64,000 nt of DNA from Branchiostoma floridae (taxonomy: Eukaryota; Chordata; Leptocardii; Amphioxiformes; Branchiostomatidae). The position numbers and the translations under genes were made by a program. The stretch spans positions 1,271,930-1,335,929 of the forward strand of contig NC_049988.1 of assembly GCF_000003815.2 (NCBI RefSeq). The letters are read 5' to 3'. Below, piece after piece: positions 23,732 to 35,714 of this stretch (positions are counted from its first letter, which is position 1; each line of letters opens with the position of its first letter). The notes under the pieces were generated by a model. The model saw only the letters and a program-made list of their open reading frames with translations. It searched no databases and had not been told where the DNA came from.

Positions 23732-24770
23732 AACTAGAGTTCGGCGACCTCATACCTCCATGAAAATTTAGAGCTTTTGTAAATTTCATGCAAATGACTA
23801 AGACATTAACATAATTTATGCATTGTGTTGTTCATCATTGACAAACGTACACATGTCACAATTATAAAATTCCCATTATTAATCATAAAGTGGTTTTGCA
23901 ATTTTACATAAATTATGCAAATAAGTTCCTCCTTACCATATTTAGTATCTGCTTATATTCCACCTATCATAATTAACATGTGTTACATTTATTGAAGTCC
24001 AGTTATTGAAAACAATATAATTATACAATTTCCTCATTAATTATGCAAATTAAGTCCTCATTTGCATAACATGTATATCATTATGAACATCTTTGCCTAA
24101 GGTACCCGCATGCCTAATATGATGCCAATCCGTCAATCCTTTCTGCAGTTATCCTCTTTAGAATGTCTTGACAAAAACGCCCCTGCAGTTCTTGAATTAA
24201 ATGTTAGGGGGCTGAAACTTACTCCACTTTGTTATGAAACTAGAAGCTATCTACCACCCAAATTTCAAGATCATATTACGTCCAAGACAAGAGATACATA
24301 GAAAAAAATGTTATGATTGAATGTTGTCATTAATTATGCAAATTTGCTCCTATTTTGCATAATTAGTATTTCATCTTGTACAACATTGTCCAAGGTACCT
24401 ACATACCAAAAATCATGAAAATCCGCTGTTTCCTTCTTGAGTTATAAAAATGCCCCTGCTATCCCAAAACTAGACGCTAGGGGGCCCAAACTTATGTCAC
24501 TTCTTCCTGAGCACAAGAGCTATCTAATACTCAAAAATCTTGACCATAGCATGTTCAGAACACCAAGATAGCAAAACCGGAAGTTGCGCTGCAGTACCAA
24601 GGGGAGCCGCTAGGGGGCCCAAAATCTAATCATTTCCAGCTTTCATCACACCCTACCAACACACCAAGTATCAAACCAATCCACCCAGCCGTTCTTGAGT
24701 TATCTTGTTTACACACACACAGACAGACACACAGACAGACAAACGCGGGGTAAAGTATAACCTCCATGAC
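23732..24770 (-). repeat. R2 dispersed repeat, full copy (inverted relative to 44391-45479)
   Basis: Starts AACTAGAGTTCGGCGACCTC and ends at a TACCTCCATG-type border, as the reverse complement of 44391-45479 over about 1 kb. A (CAGACA)n tract lies near its end. The predicted peptide at 24110-24301 is repeat-derived, since the same peptide occurs in the other copy. Confidence 0.85.
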
Positions 24771-26219
24771 ATTTCAAACGTAACAACTTAAAGATCCATT
24801 TTCTGTGCCCAGGGTCCTCAATAACCATAAACTAATATAAAATTTAGATGCTCCCTGCTGAACTCTGCCAGGAGGTTTGAAAAATCGACCCTCTACACTA
24901 CATAAACTAATTAGAAGCCATGGGGAGTTCAGCCAGTGTCTGCTGTCAGGAACAAAGGGATGGTATTACAACATTAGGTTGCAAGTTATAAGCATATTAA
25001 CTGTCAGATCTGTTTGAAAAAAATTATCTCCACCACTTGTCAACAAAATGCTGTCAAACAAAGCAAAATGCCACATAAGCTTGTTGAAGGCTAAAGACAC
25101 CATACCATATTTTCTACAACATTAGGTTTGAAGAAAGAAATATCAGACTAGTGTTGAAAAGTCAAAATGTTGGCCAGATTTTCTTATCCTTTGAATTTGG
25201 TGTAGAAGTACATGTGCACTCTTTCCTGCACTATCTTGCTCTCTACCTTTGTCTGAGTTACTGAATGTCAAAATCTTTGCTATTTGGTGCCTTGCCTCTC
25301 AGAAGCTATTTGGTGTCTTGTTTTCAAATAAGAGCTGTTATCCTCATTGTAGAGCATAAGGGCATTTATTTTGGCAAAGATTAGTCCCTGTCAAACTTGT
25401 AATGCCATTTCTTTTCCCATAATTTATATGAGCTTTCTATTGGCGTTTGTGTGTCTACAAATAGAATTATGTCTTGTAATCGTGGCACCTTCTTTGCAAT
25501 GTGAGACTAGAAATACTTGCACAGTCTTCACCAGCAAGAAGGGTATATACAATCTCTCAGTGCTCCAATGTTTCCCTTCCAGGCTAGGCTCAGGGATTCT
25601 GTGGCCATTGATTAATATTATTTCTGTTTAGAGAAAGCTTACAAATCTACTTTTTATGTGCAACCAAACTAAAACTCTTTATCTAAGCTGTGACTACTTG
25701 AATTCTACAGTGTACGTATGAGCCGTGCTCCAGCACCCATGTTCACTGTATGAGAGCCTGTTGCAGTCTGAACCCGATAGTTTACAGTAGCCGAATTTAT
25801 TAGGTGATTTTATAGTACCACCTTGGTCTTTAACTTAGGACAACTTCGTGCACTTCACCCTAATGCTGGACATGGATAGATGATATTGTACATAGCTTAG
25901 CACTATCATAATGCTATGCGATGGCTCAATCTATCTACAATTCATCTGCGGCTATTGACGGAATTGCAATTGCATCATTTTGCATTATACACTGCACGAA
26001 AAGGCAGATTTCCACGAGTTCCCAACATTGTGCACGATGGTGAAACCTGACCTCACCGTGGGCACGGGTTTCCACGGGCTGCCTGTCCCCGCGTGCCCCA
26101 ACAATGAAAACCTGCGCGCACAGTATATATACGGCACGCGAAGAGCCCACATGTCCCACTGTTGCACACTTCCCGTGTTGTGATGGATTATCGTTAACAA
26201 TGGAGAGCTGAGAAGTGTC
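24771..26219. other. Intergenic stretch
   Basis: No supported gene. Short frames here lack codon or motif support. Confidence 0.4.
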
Positions 26220-26269
26220 TGATAATCTAGTTGTGTGAATTCTCTGATAATCTAGTTTTGTGAATTGTC
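26220..26269 (+). repeat. Two tandem 25-bp units
   Basis: TCTGATAATCTAGTTGTGTG and its near copy follow each other directly, next to the foldback MITE. Confidence 0.7.
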
Positions 26270-26347
26270 AAGTTAAAATACCTGGAACCATTGCCACATT
26301 TCGGTCTGTACTTGCGGGAAAATCACTAATGAAACCGACGCCAACAG

Positions 26348-26573
26348 TAACATACATTCGCATTATTCCACCAGGTGTCATTAAACCGCCACCTCAAAAA
26401 CGTTGTTATAGAGGCCTTCTCAAGATTGTCTTCAACACCTAAATATTTGAATTGTATTACATTTAGGATATTTAACATTCGGTGTTCAAGAAAATCTTGG
26501 GAAGACCTCTATACTAACGTTTTTTGAGGTGGCGGTATTATGACACCTGGTGGAATTATGATAGTCGATGTTA
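26348..26573. mobile_element. Foldback MITE, copy 2
   Basis: Reverse-complement partner of 14246-14474 with the same terminal and arm sequences, including CACCTGGTGGAATTATGATA at the right end. It can fold into a long hairpin. Confidence 0.75.
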
Positions 26574-27449
26574 TACGCGAAATAAGATTTGCAACACGTT
26601 GATATCCCATATAGTGACCCAAATCGTGCCGTATAAAATATATACGGAACCCAACTTTACCTAGATATACAAGCAGCGTGTAAGAGTTAAGTCATTACTG
26701 AAGCAAAAAATGTCAACGGAGTGTTCCCAAGTTCTTTAACTTCATTATATGAATTGTATTCTATGCAACATTACATGTAGATGTGTGTTGAGTCGATTGA
26801 CATCTAAATAAAAGCTGGACGCTAGGAAGAGTTGTTTTCCTTTCTTCGTATTTATTCGTGGAGCAAGATTAACAAGAAGTTCCTGAATAATTACAAAAAA
26901 CAATCTGTTTTATCTATTTTGGCAAAACAATACTCTGATATAGTTTGCCAGTCAAGCGCGGGAACGTGGGACACAGACTATTGACCCCATATGTCATCGA
27001 TATCGCACAATAGAGTAAGCATAGTATAATTAGAAAGGACAAAGGCATTAACAATCCACAGTGATGTATCTGTTTCCTGTCAACTTGGAACGAGGCTTTA
27101 ACCTGCGTTGCCTATCAATGCATAGATTGAAAATGCTCTTCTTTGGTCGCTCGGCTCTTTGGTCGGCTTTGTAAACATTTCAACGCCGCATAATGCAGGC
27201 GTCATGATGGATCTGCTTTATATTTACTTCTTGTTTGTCGTAAAAATCCATTCAGACTTTTACAAAGGCTATGGGAAACTTCAACCTTTGCATATTTCAC
27301 TTTCACAAACATTGTCTTTTTTATTCATATTGGTATTATGGAGATTGTCTGCCTGGCTTGTTTTTTGTCGAATATTGAGGGACGGAAGTTTGATGACCCG
27401 CTTAGTTGAAAAACATTTCTCAGATAATGTAGAGCCATTGTAAAGACGG

Positions 27450-28035
27450 CTAAGAAGCTCAAAGTTGCATAAGATTTGCAAATTTCTGTTCGAAATGGGT
27501 AATACCCAGGATTAAACGTCTGCCCAGGATAGACAATTTAAGAAATTTTGAAGTTAGAACTGCAGGATCACATGTCATGGGATCAAACCAGTCGCGTATG
27601 TCATTTAGAAATAAATTGAATAACAAAGGACTAAGATTACATCCCTGTCTTACTCCGCATACGGAAGGAAGATAGTTGACATCCTTATACATGGATTTTA
27701 CAATTTTAAAGAAGCCTCTTACAATACCATTTTAATGTAACATTAACTTCTAAAATAACCCATCGCGCCAGACACTGTCAAATGCCTTCCTCATGTCAGC
27801 AATGCATATGAATAAATTCCCACGTGTATTTATAATATTTTGTTGATGTTAGGATAAATTATCTGTAGCTCTACATCTTTTCCGGAACCCAAACTGAGTG
27901 TCATCTAATAATTTGTTTTGTAACCTGTTGTTTGAAATAAGTGTGAATAATTTGGACAGACAACTGGAAATTGATATTCCTCTGTAGTTATCTACATTGT
28001 ATTTATCACCTGATTTATGTAACGTAAAGTTACCA
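27450..28035 (-). pseudogene. LINE reverse transcriptase fragment
   Basis: On the minus strand it reads DNYRGISIS, then FGFRKRCRATDNLS, IADMRKAFDSVWRDGL and CGVRQGCNLSPLLFNLFLNDI, consecutive RT blocks with stops between them. A FADD/YADD catalytic box is not visible in the open part. Confidence 0.85.
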
Positions 28036-28399
28036 GTTTACGTGCATTACCAGTTTCTTCTTACTTATTGGCGGGTGCAGACTTCGAGGGAAATTAGGGA
28101 AAAGAAACTTCTCTTGAGCAGGAAAGAAGTAAGTCTATGTCATCTATGTGTCTGTGTCTTATTATATTTCAGCCATACATAGTATGGTGAAATATATTGT
28201 ATTCGTAATGTTTCTTCTTTCTTTCTTCTTCTTCTTCTTTCTCCTGTCAAATCTTCAAAGTGATTCATCTCCGCCGTTCCTGGACCGAATGATCTGAAAT
28301 TTGGCACAGGGGTAGAATGGGCCAATACCTTGATGCTTTTTTCTCAGTTTTTTTCATATCTGCCTCTAAAATGATTTTATTGAGATTTTTTGGTCAATT

Positions 28400-29095
28400 T
28401 TAGACCAAAACTGTATATTTTGGCCCCTGTACCCTGGTATTACAACCAAATGAGCTGAAATTTGACAGAGATGTGCCTTGATAATGCCCCCATATAAATT
28501 CGATAACACTTTTGGTGTACAGTACAACAAAATGCTTATTTTTGCGATTTTTTGACCAATTTTTGACCAAAAAAGGACACTTTTGGCCCCTGTTCCCTGG
28601 TATTACAACCAAATGAGCTGACATTTGACAGAGATGTGCCTTGATAATGCCCCCATATAAATTCAATAACACTTTTGGTGTACAGTACAACAAAATGCTT
28701 ATTTTTGCGATTTTTTGACCAATTTTTGACCAAAAAAGGACACTTTTGGCCCCTGTACCCTGGTATTACAACCAAATGAGCTGAAATTTGACAGAGATGT
28801 GCCTTGATAATGCCCCCATATGAATTCAATAACACTTTTGGTGTACGGTACAACAAAATGCTTATTTTTGCGATTTTTTGACCAATTTTTGACAATAAAA
28901 TGACACTTTTGGCTCCTGTACCTTGGTATTGCAACCGAATGAGCTGAAATTTGACACAGATGTGCCTTGATAATCCCTTCATATAAATTCAATAACACTT
29001 TTGGTGTACAGTGCAACAAAATGCTTATTTTTGCGATTTTTGGCAAATTTTTGACCAAAAAAGGACACTTTGGGCTCATGTACCCTGGTATTACA
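28400..29095 (-). repeat. 163-bp tandem array, just over four copies
   Basis: The marker GGTATTACAACC recurs at 28436, 28599, 28762, 28925 and 29087, a spacing of 163, 163, 163 and 162. Units carry TGTACCCTGGTATT, TGCCTTGATAATGCCCCCAT and ATGCTTATTTTTGCGATTTT. The last unit is more diverged. Confidence 0.92.
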
Positions 29096-30425
29096 ATTAA
29101 ATGACCTGAAATTTGGTATAGATAGGCATTAGATACTTGGTAACAAGATTCAAGTAAAATGTGACATAAACAACTTTAAAATGATTAATTTTGGCACTTT
29201 TCTGAGGGGAAATTTGTTTTCTTTTGGCCTCCTGACGTGACCTTCCGTGACCCCGCACAGAGCCACACCTGTGCGCGTCAGCCGGAGAGTTAATTGAATC
29301 AAAGACCTAGCCAATCAGAGAAGAGGAGGCCAAAGGCTAATTAATATTCATAAGTGGGGCCTCATGATCCCGTATATAGCAGTGTTCCCGGCAGGGGGAG
29401 CGAAGCCCGCCTAAGGCTCTCGCATTTTAGACTATTCAGAAGGCTTTATATTGTATCAGTTCTTAGGGGCATATCTATGATAATCGCAGCAGTCACTTAT
29501 AATAACTTCTCTTCAGGAGTTTAGCGTAATACTATTTCAGGTCAAACCGTCAAAGGCAACTAAAAACAAGCTTTAACGTTACTGAGTTCAACAGTACTTA
29601 TAACTTGTAATCCGAAGTTGAAACGCTAGCGATGGTATTTTCGCTGCGCTGTTAGCTCCGTGCGACTGTTGTTGACGGTCTTATAACGGTATATTTTGCA
29701 CCCCTGTACCCTGGTATGAGTAACATTTGGTATAGATAGGCATAAGATAGTTGGTAAAATGATCCAAGTAAAATTTTTGGCATAAAGTACTGTAAAAGGC
29801 TTAATTACAGCACTTTTTTTAGGCGAAATTGGTTTTCTTTCGTTCTCCATGCCATGACCTTTCGGACGTTTACCCCACAGAGCCGACATCTGCACCTGCG
29901 TCTAGCCGGCAGGAAGAGTTAATTCAATTAATGGTTCAGCCAATCAGCGAAGAGGAAAGCGAAGGCTAATTAATATTCATAAGCGGGACCACACAATACG
30001 TTAACTTGAAGACTCAGACCGTACAGACTTCTCGCCAGGATTTTTTCAAAGCGTCGGACAGGGGTCCGGGGGCCGCCGAATGTCCCAGGCGGGGTCCAGG
30101 GGCAGGGCCCCTGTGGGGGGGACCCAGGTGGGCGAAACCCCCCCGAAGCTCTTGCATTTTAGACTATTGAGAAGGCTTCTTTTATTAGTTTTTTAGGGCC
30201 ATATCTACGATAATCGTAGCAGTCACTTACTTCTCTTCAGCAGTTTGACTTTAAAATATTTCGGGTCAAAGCTTCAAAGACAACTAAAACCTCATAAACA
30301 ACAAACTTTACTTAGCTCAACAGTATACAAAAATATTGTACGGGTTGCCATCCTTAGTTGAAGCGCTTATTTATAGCGCTAGTATCTTCGCTGCGCCGTT
30401 AGCCGCCGTGCGACTTTTGTTGACG
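29087..30425 (-). repeat. Tandem pair of a diverged ~0.6-0.7 kb unit
   Basis: Both units contain GGTATAGATAGGCATWAGATA, CCAATCAG.GAAGAGG, GGCTAATTAATATTCATAAG, GCATTTTAGACTATT and GACGGTCT in the same order. CCAAT-like and TATA-like strings occur in each. Confidence 0.75.
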
Positions 30426-30811
30426 GTCTGATATCCCTACGTCGCCGCCTCGCTGATATTCCCACGGACATGTTTCAAGAAAAATACCCAGCAAAAAACG
30501 CTGTTCTGCGTCAAATTCTATTCTATAAAACATGTGGGACTCAGTGTTACAGTCTAAATATTTTGTAGAAGCACCGCTGTAGGAAAGAAGGTCCAAGCAA
30601 TGTAAAACATCACGTAGCATGAAGTTCGCTGTCAACTGGCACACAGCACATGACTGTTTGAAACTCTAAGTCTAATCAACAGCCGTGTTTGATTGATAGC
30701 CGGCGGTCCCTTGATGAAGTCGGCGAAAGGTGCGTTAGTTAGAAAATCTGCGTTTAGTTTTGATACGTAATTATAAGTTAGACAGTGGCGAGAATGATTA
30801 TTTTCTCATCA

Positions 30812-31649
30812 ATATTTCTCTTCAGAATTATTTGAACTTAATTGTACATCTAAACAATTGGCTTACCTGTGCAATGTTTATATGATTAATGAACAGTGTA
30901 CTGAAATCATGTGTAACGTATGGCTCCTAGTCAATAGATCAGCATTTTCTCTATAGTGACCACCTGTCTATAGTGGCCACATTTCCTAGTGCTGTTGTTG
31001 TTTGACATAAACTTTGAACATTTAAATTGTAAGTAACTTTAAACTGCCAGAGTTTCAGCCCAATAAAACACTCTCAGCGCCAGGGTATGAACAGACTGAC
31101 CAGACAGACGAAAATAAATCCTCGAACAAGGTTCAATCGTATCTTCCGGGTCTGGCAGGAAGTTGTTAAACTAAAATAAGAATAGGCTCGATGGCTGATT
31201 GCATACAAAGTAAAACAGTTTAACAGTTTTACAGCTTGAAGAAAACAAACGCTCCTACAGTACCTGCACCTGCTTGATTATTATTAAATCGTATGCCCTA
31301 CTTGAATAAAAAAAGTTCACTGCAATAATAAATGTACCCACATCACAAGGAGCTTATACTTTTTTAAACTTACACCTAGTTATCGTACTGAAAATTGTTA
31401 ATGACATTACATGAAGTCATTCAACAATTTTCAGTCATGATGAAAATTTTCTGAATGGAAGGTGTGATTATTGTCATTTTCTGAAAAATAGAAGCAAGCT
31501 CTGTTTTTACCTGGAATCAATTCACAATACCAGTCCACTTTGGGGGATAATGTACTGTTAAGAGGATGTTCCATTTTTGCGCAGGGGTGATTTGGAACAG
31601 TCCAACGTTGCGTGGGAAGGGGTATGGCTGAAATATGCTGTATTTGCTC
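30812..31649. other. Intergenic stretch
   Basis: No gene. A GGCCAC/GTGGCC segment near 30955-30990 resembles the mariner-like element at 62800. Confidence 0.4.
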
Positions 31650-31653
31650 TTAA

Positions 31654-32315
31654 CGGTGCACACCCCAGTTTATTTGGGGTCTCAAATCGAGGCTGCGCAA
31701 CCCCAAGTCGAGAGGCCGTCTCTTCAAGAAAATGGATCTAAAGCAGAAAAGCCGTATATGGCAATGACGGATATCACTCCAGCTTTAAGAACAGCCGGGT
31801 TTCAGTTTCTTCACTCTCTCTACTTTTCATAATTTTGGGGGGAGAAAAGTTTTTTTCACGCAAAAAAGTATGCACAAAAAGGGGAATTTTGACGTGGAAA
31901 TAAACCCATCACCTATAGTTTAGTCATGAAAATGACTGATATTGTCGGAAAGAGAATACACCTAAGATTAATCAGGCAAAAAATAAAGAAAATCGTAACA
32001 CTGAGATTTTTACAATGACCCGACGCGCGAGGCATACCAACACGGCTCACAGACCGCATATGGACGGGAAATCTGGGTCAACGGCGAATCACTTCCAACG
32101 CGTAGAAATACAAGGAAGTGACCCTCGGGCCCAAAACCAATTTGCACCAAAAACACATTACTTCTTACGCTTTTTAGCCATACCAGTATTAAATGCCACT
32201 TCGCAGCAGATTATGAGAAATTTGAACTCAAACACGGACCCTCGAGACCCTTCCGTCACATTTTTCTCGCGCACTATCTCGGACCCCTGTCGCGGAAGAA
32301 TTGGTGTGTGCACCG
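31654..32315. mobile_element. Third TTAA-target MITE family
   Basis: CGGTGCACACC and GGTGTGTGCACCG form inverted ends, with TTAA at 31650-31653 and 32316-32319. The host repeat around it has an uninterrupted relative at about 36180-36225, where ATTTGCTC runs straight into GGCCTTTCT after ATTAGGAAATACC. Confidence 0.78.
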
Positions 32316-32319
32316 TTAA

Positions 32320-33225
32320 GCAAATGTCGGCCTTTCTAGTTTATCATATGAGTTTGCATCCAACAAACCACGTCTGATCTGAAAAGTTTGACAACAGTTT
32401 TCCTTTACGCTTGAGTTCGCATAACACTGTAACAGATGGCCCGGTTGTGACTGGCTATTTTAGGGCCCTCTTTTAAAATCCTACAAACCCTTTATCAATT
32501 GAAATATAATCTCAAACCAAACATGGAGTTCTTATCTCAAGAATTCATGATTTTTGTATGTTATCCGAAGGAACTCTTATAAACTGCATCTAAACAAGTG
32601 ACTGTCTTCGCCGAGCCGGTAGTTTCCAAACGCCATGTTGCATCACGTGACTTAGCTGGAGGCTTGCTATACTGGAGGACGAGAAACAGTCGCCCAAGGG
32701 CCGCTATTTAGGATGATTTATGCGGGGAGGGCACGGCGTGTGGAAGCAGCATGTATACTGAACGCGTTTCAAGGCCAGTACCTGTCTATACAACTGGTAA
32801 CAACGTCCAAATCCGATGTCATTATTATGAGTAGCATTGTGCAAGTTGTGGAACATCATGGCGTTCTGAGTGGCGTTCTGTCGGGGCAAAGATGACACCG
32901 GTACGTAATAGCGGCGATGCAAAGTGCACGGCATGGCGTCGATGTAAACAAATATCAAACGCGTTACTAAGTATCTCAGTGAACGACTTGGGGATCTTTT
33001 TATGCGAAATGATCAGATACATGTCCTTGAGAAAAATAACCCCAGGGAGAAACACCAAACTGACCGTAAACTGACTGCAGACTTGTTTAGCAAAGACGCT
33101 CGCACGGTGAAAAATCCTACAGAAGAAATATGATGCAAGGCAGAACTTGATGCAAACGGACTTGGATGTCTTCCAAAACGACAGATTTTCAATTCTGCCT
33201 GCGCGTTTTCCGTAAGACGACGTTA
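32320..33225. other. Intergenic stretch
   Basis: Short overlapping frames on both strands only; no supported gene. Confidence 0.4.
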
Positions 33226-33420
33226 TTAACCCTTTCCAGACTCGGCTTTTTTGGCTTTCCCTGGACTGGTGGCGGATGGGCGTGGTTGTTGGAAGGGTAG
33301 GGGCTCAGAAATTTTGAAATAGAACATCTATTATCTAAAACAATTTGGTATATTGATTATGATTCATCATTCCAAGTAAATGCTGTTGGTTTAGGTTCTA
33401 CCCGGTAGTTGATTGTATTT
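33226..33420. repeat. Left end of a TTAA-family MITE
   Basis: TTAACCCTTTCCAGACTCGG followed by CTTTTTTGGC matches the family start at 5277 and 48749. No right end recognised. Confidence 0.55.
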
Positions 33421-33712
33421 TGAAAATGAGGGGAATAATTTGCTGAGAAATGAGACTATGAGAAGAAAACATGACATTGGTCAGAAAATTGCGCGATTGG
33501 GCTTACACCTTATATTATACATCGGACAATAGAAACTTAGTCAACAACGCTAGATAAATTATGGTGTAAAGTCACCTTCAAGGTCCCCCTTGAATCTAAT
33601 ATTTAGAATAGTTGAATCGGCTGCTGAGCATTAATCGATCAATGCTTGGAAACTTTGATATCTCTGTTCTGTCATTTTTTGTGTGAAACTGAGACCGTCT
33701 AGTTTAGGATTG

Positions 33713-33922
33713 TCAAAGGCAAAAGTTTAAAGATATTTTCTCAATCAGCAAGCCAAATCTTGCATTCAAATCACCTAACACGACGATATTTCCTAAATTA
33801 GAGTATTTCAAATGGAGATTCATAGACGATTTTGAAGAAGATTCGGGGGTGGGGGTATAGGCATTACATAAATGCAAGTAAATTTTAGACAAAAATATGC
33901 TTATCAAACTTTCACCAAACAA
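33713..33922 (-). pseudogene. LINE endonuclease fragment
   Basis: The minus-strand frame contains CNAYTPTPESS and GNIVVLGDLNARFG, the endonuclease block with the DxNAR motif. It is too short for family assignment. Confidence 0.7.
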
Positions 33923-34294
33923 TATCTACCGCACTACTAACATTGTTCTAAATCTTCACCACATACAATACCCATAAATTACACTGTAAGCAGTATGGGT
34001 TAGAAATGCAGTTAAATGTCATTTACCGTGTGCGAAATTTGCCGAAAGTACCAGCACAAGAAGAAGGCTCTTCATGGTTGTATCTATCGGCAGGTAGGAC
34101 GTCCATACGCAACTTCTGTTCGCTCTATTTTTTTCAAAATCACTACTTATACACCTCCGTATCAACAAACTACCGCCCTTCAAGGAAGTTGCTTCGGAAA
34201 TGTCCCGCTGGTCTTCAATAATTTGCATATTTGCACTAGGGCCTAGCGTTAGCTGCTATCAATGAGCAGCTGGTGTTCGTGACGCTATTTATTT

Positions 34295-34550
34295 CACTCC
34301 GCCATATCGGAGGTTCGGAATAAAGTCCAATACTGTTTTCGTGATGTTTCTGCTTCTTCTTTCTTCTTTTGTTGCTACCTTTATAGGGATTCATCTCCGT
34401 CGTTCCTGGACCAAATGACCCGCAACTTGGCACAGGAGTAGAGTGACATTTCTGATTTTTTATAGATGCCTTGAAAATGATTTTATTGAAATGTTTTGGC
34501 CATTTTCGTCCAAAAAGTGACCAAAAATCCCTTCATATGATTTACTCGGC
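34295..34550 (-). repeat. R1 repeat, 3'-part copy
   Basis: Reverse complement of the R1 segment with GGTCCAGGAACGACGGAGATGA and the following tract. The terminal hairpin is decayed. Confidence 0.6.
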
Positions 34551-35396
34551 ATTTTGGCGGGGTTTCGTACGGCTATTTTCAACGCCCACCGCCTTCGAGC
34601 ATTTCACTACTATGGTAAGATGATGATTGCCCGCGCTAGACGGATCAGTGTACAATGTGTTCGTGTTGGCTGATTGAATCATCAAAGGGAAGACAATATG
34701 CGCGCGACATTTATAAGCGATGGTCTGATTGGTCAACCCGTGTACAGCAAATGGGGAACAGTCTTTCAGAGTACTAGTACTCCTGCGTGATTTAATTGAC
34801 ATAGCGAACCACCCGCCTTTCGGTATTAGAGCACGGGGGTGCGCGTGACAGTAATTTTGATTTTAAACGTTATCTTACAGGCAACCGTTTTCAAAACACC
34901 GTTAATAAGGTTCTGTTTAACATGATGTTGTGTCAGACATCGGACAGCTGCCCAATGCTTACATTTGCAATGCTGCAGTATGAGTAATCTCAGGCAGATT
35001 TACCAGTGGCATAACATAGTATCAAAGCTGGCTAAGGAGTACATCAGTCACTGGAAATCTGCCCTCAATCGGCTTGAACAAAGGCTGTTAACATCCTATT
35101 GTTGCCTAATGAAACAGTGCTTGCTGGGTAGGCGTTTATTTTCCTCCTACCTGTTTGTCGCGGATCACTTACAGGAATGTGCGCGGGTCAATGAACTTGT
35201 CCCAATAAAGATATATAGTGCTGGTAAAATCATTAGCACCCCAATTATTCGTGTAGCTGTTAATATGGCCACAGGGAGGGGTAGCAACACTATTGTTGAA
35301 TAGAAATGCTGTTTCAGTGACGTCAGTTCTCCGGTAGCGACACGGAATGACCATTTTCTTCGTAATGTGACTATCCACAGTATCACATAGACTCTT
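34551..35396. other. Intergenic stretch
   Basis: A 112-codon plus-strand frame from 34965 has no recognised motif and no splice or promoter support, so it is not called as a gene. Confidence 0.4.
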
Positions 35397-35397
35397 T

Positions 35398-35714
35398 TTC
35401 TATGGTTTTGGCGCGTTTGACACACCCGATCCCTCGATCTCGGAAGTCAAGCAACGTGCAGTCCAGACAGTACTTGGATGGGAGACCACCAAGGGAGACT
35501 GGATGCTGTAGCTGGGTCATACCAAAGACTCTTAAAGATGGTATACTTCTTTCTCTGCGAAGAGGACGAGTATGGAAGATAAACACAGATCACTACCAGC
35601 GGACTAGCCCTCTGCTGTAGTGACCTATGTGTGACCCCAGGGCCATGAAATGGAGATGGGTGCCGGGCCTACGCATGACAATATGATGTATGGTAACTTT
35701 AGCTTTAGCTTTAA
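35398..35714 (+). mobile_element. 5S-rRNA-derived SINE (SINE3-like)
   Basis: The head (35398-35515) keeps the 5S rRNA internal control region: GATCTCGGAAG..AAGCA and then TACTTGGATGGGAGACC, and ends GGATGCTGTAG. A non-5S body of about 180 bases follows, and then a short tail of CTTTAG repeats (35696-35712). Head-body-tail structure points to a SINE rather than a plain 5S pseudogene; no clear flanking duplication was seen. Confidence 0.75.

Larger units (their letters stand above)
28155..30811 (-). repeat. R1 repeat, longest copy, containing tandem arrays
   Basis: The ends match the short copy at 1-340 in reverse complement. Between them sit the 163-bp array and two copies of a 0.6-0.7 kb unit. 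Predicted peptides on the minus strand across the array are repeat artefacts. Confidence 0.6.

Noticed and set aside
24110-24301. Open frame with a near-identical peptide at 44894-45100
   Set aside because: Both lie inside the two R2 repeat copies; no motif and decayed in the third copy.
28400-29079. Minus-strand frames of 97-148 codons with repeated peptides
   Set aside because: They follow the 163-bp array; the period is not a multiple of three, so frames are by-products of the repeat.
28400-29095. CRISPR array
   Set aside because: Units are contiguous 163-bp tandem copies with no spacers, in a eukaryotic context.
34965-35303. 112-codon frame upstream of the 5S-like element
   Set aside because: No recognised motif, no clear start context and no splice partners.
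35398-35515. Functional 5S rRNA gene
   Set aside because: Many differences from 5S in the 5' half, an attached SINE-like body and no T-run terminator at the expected end.
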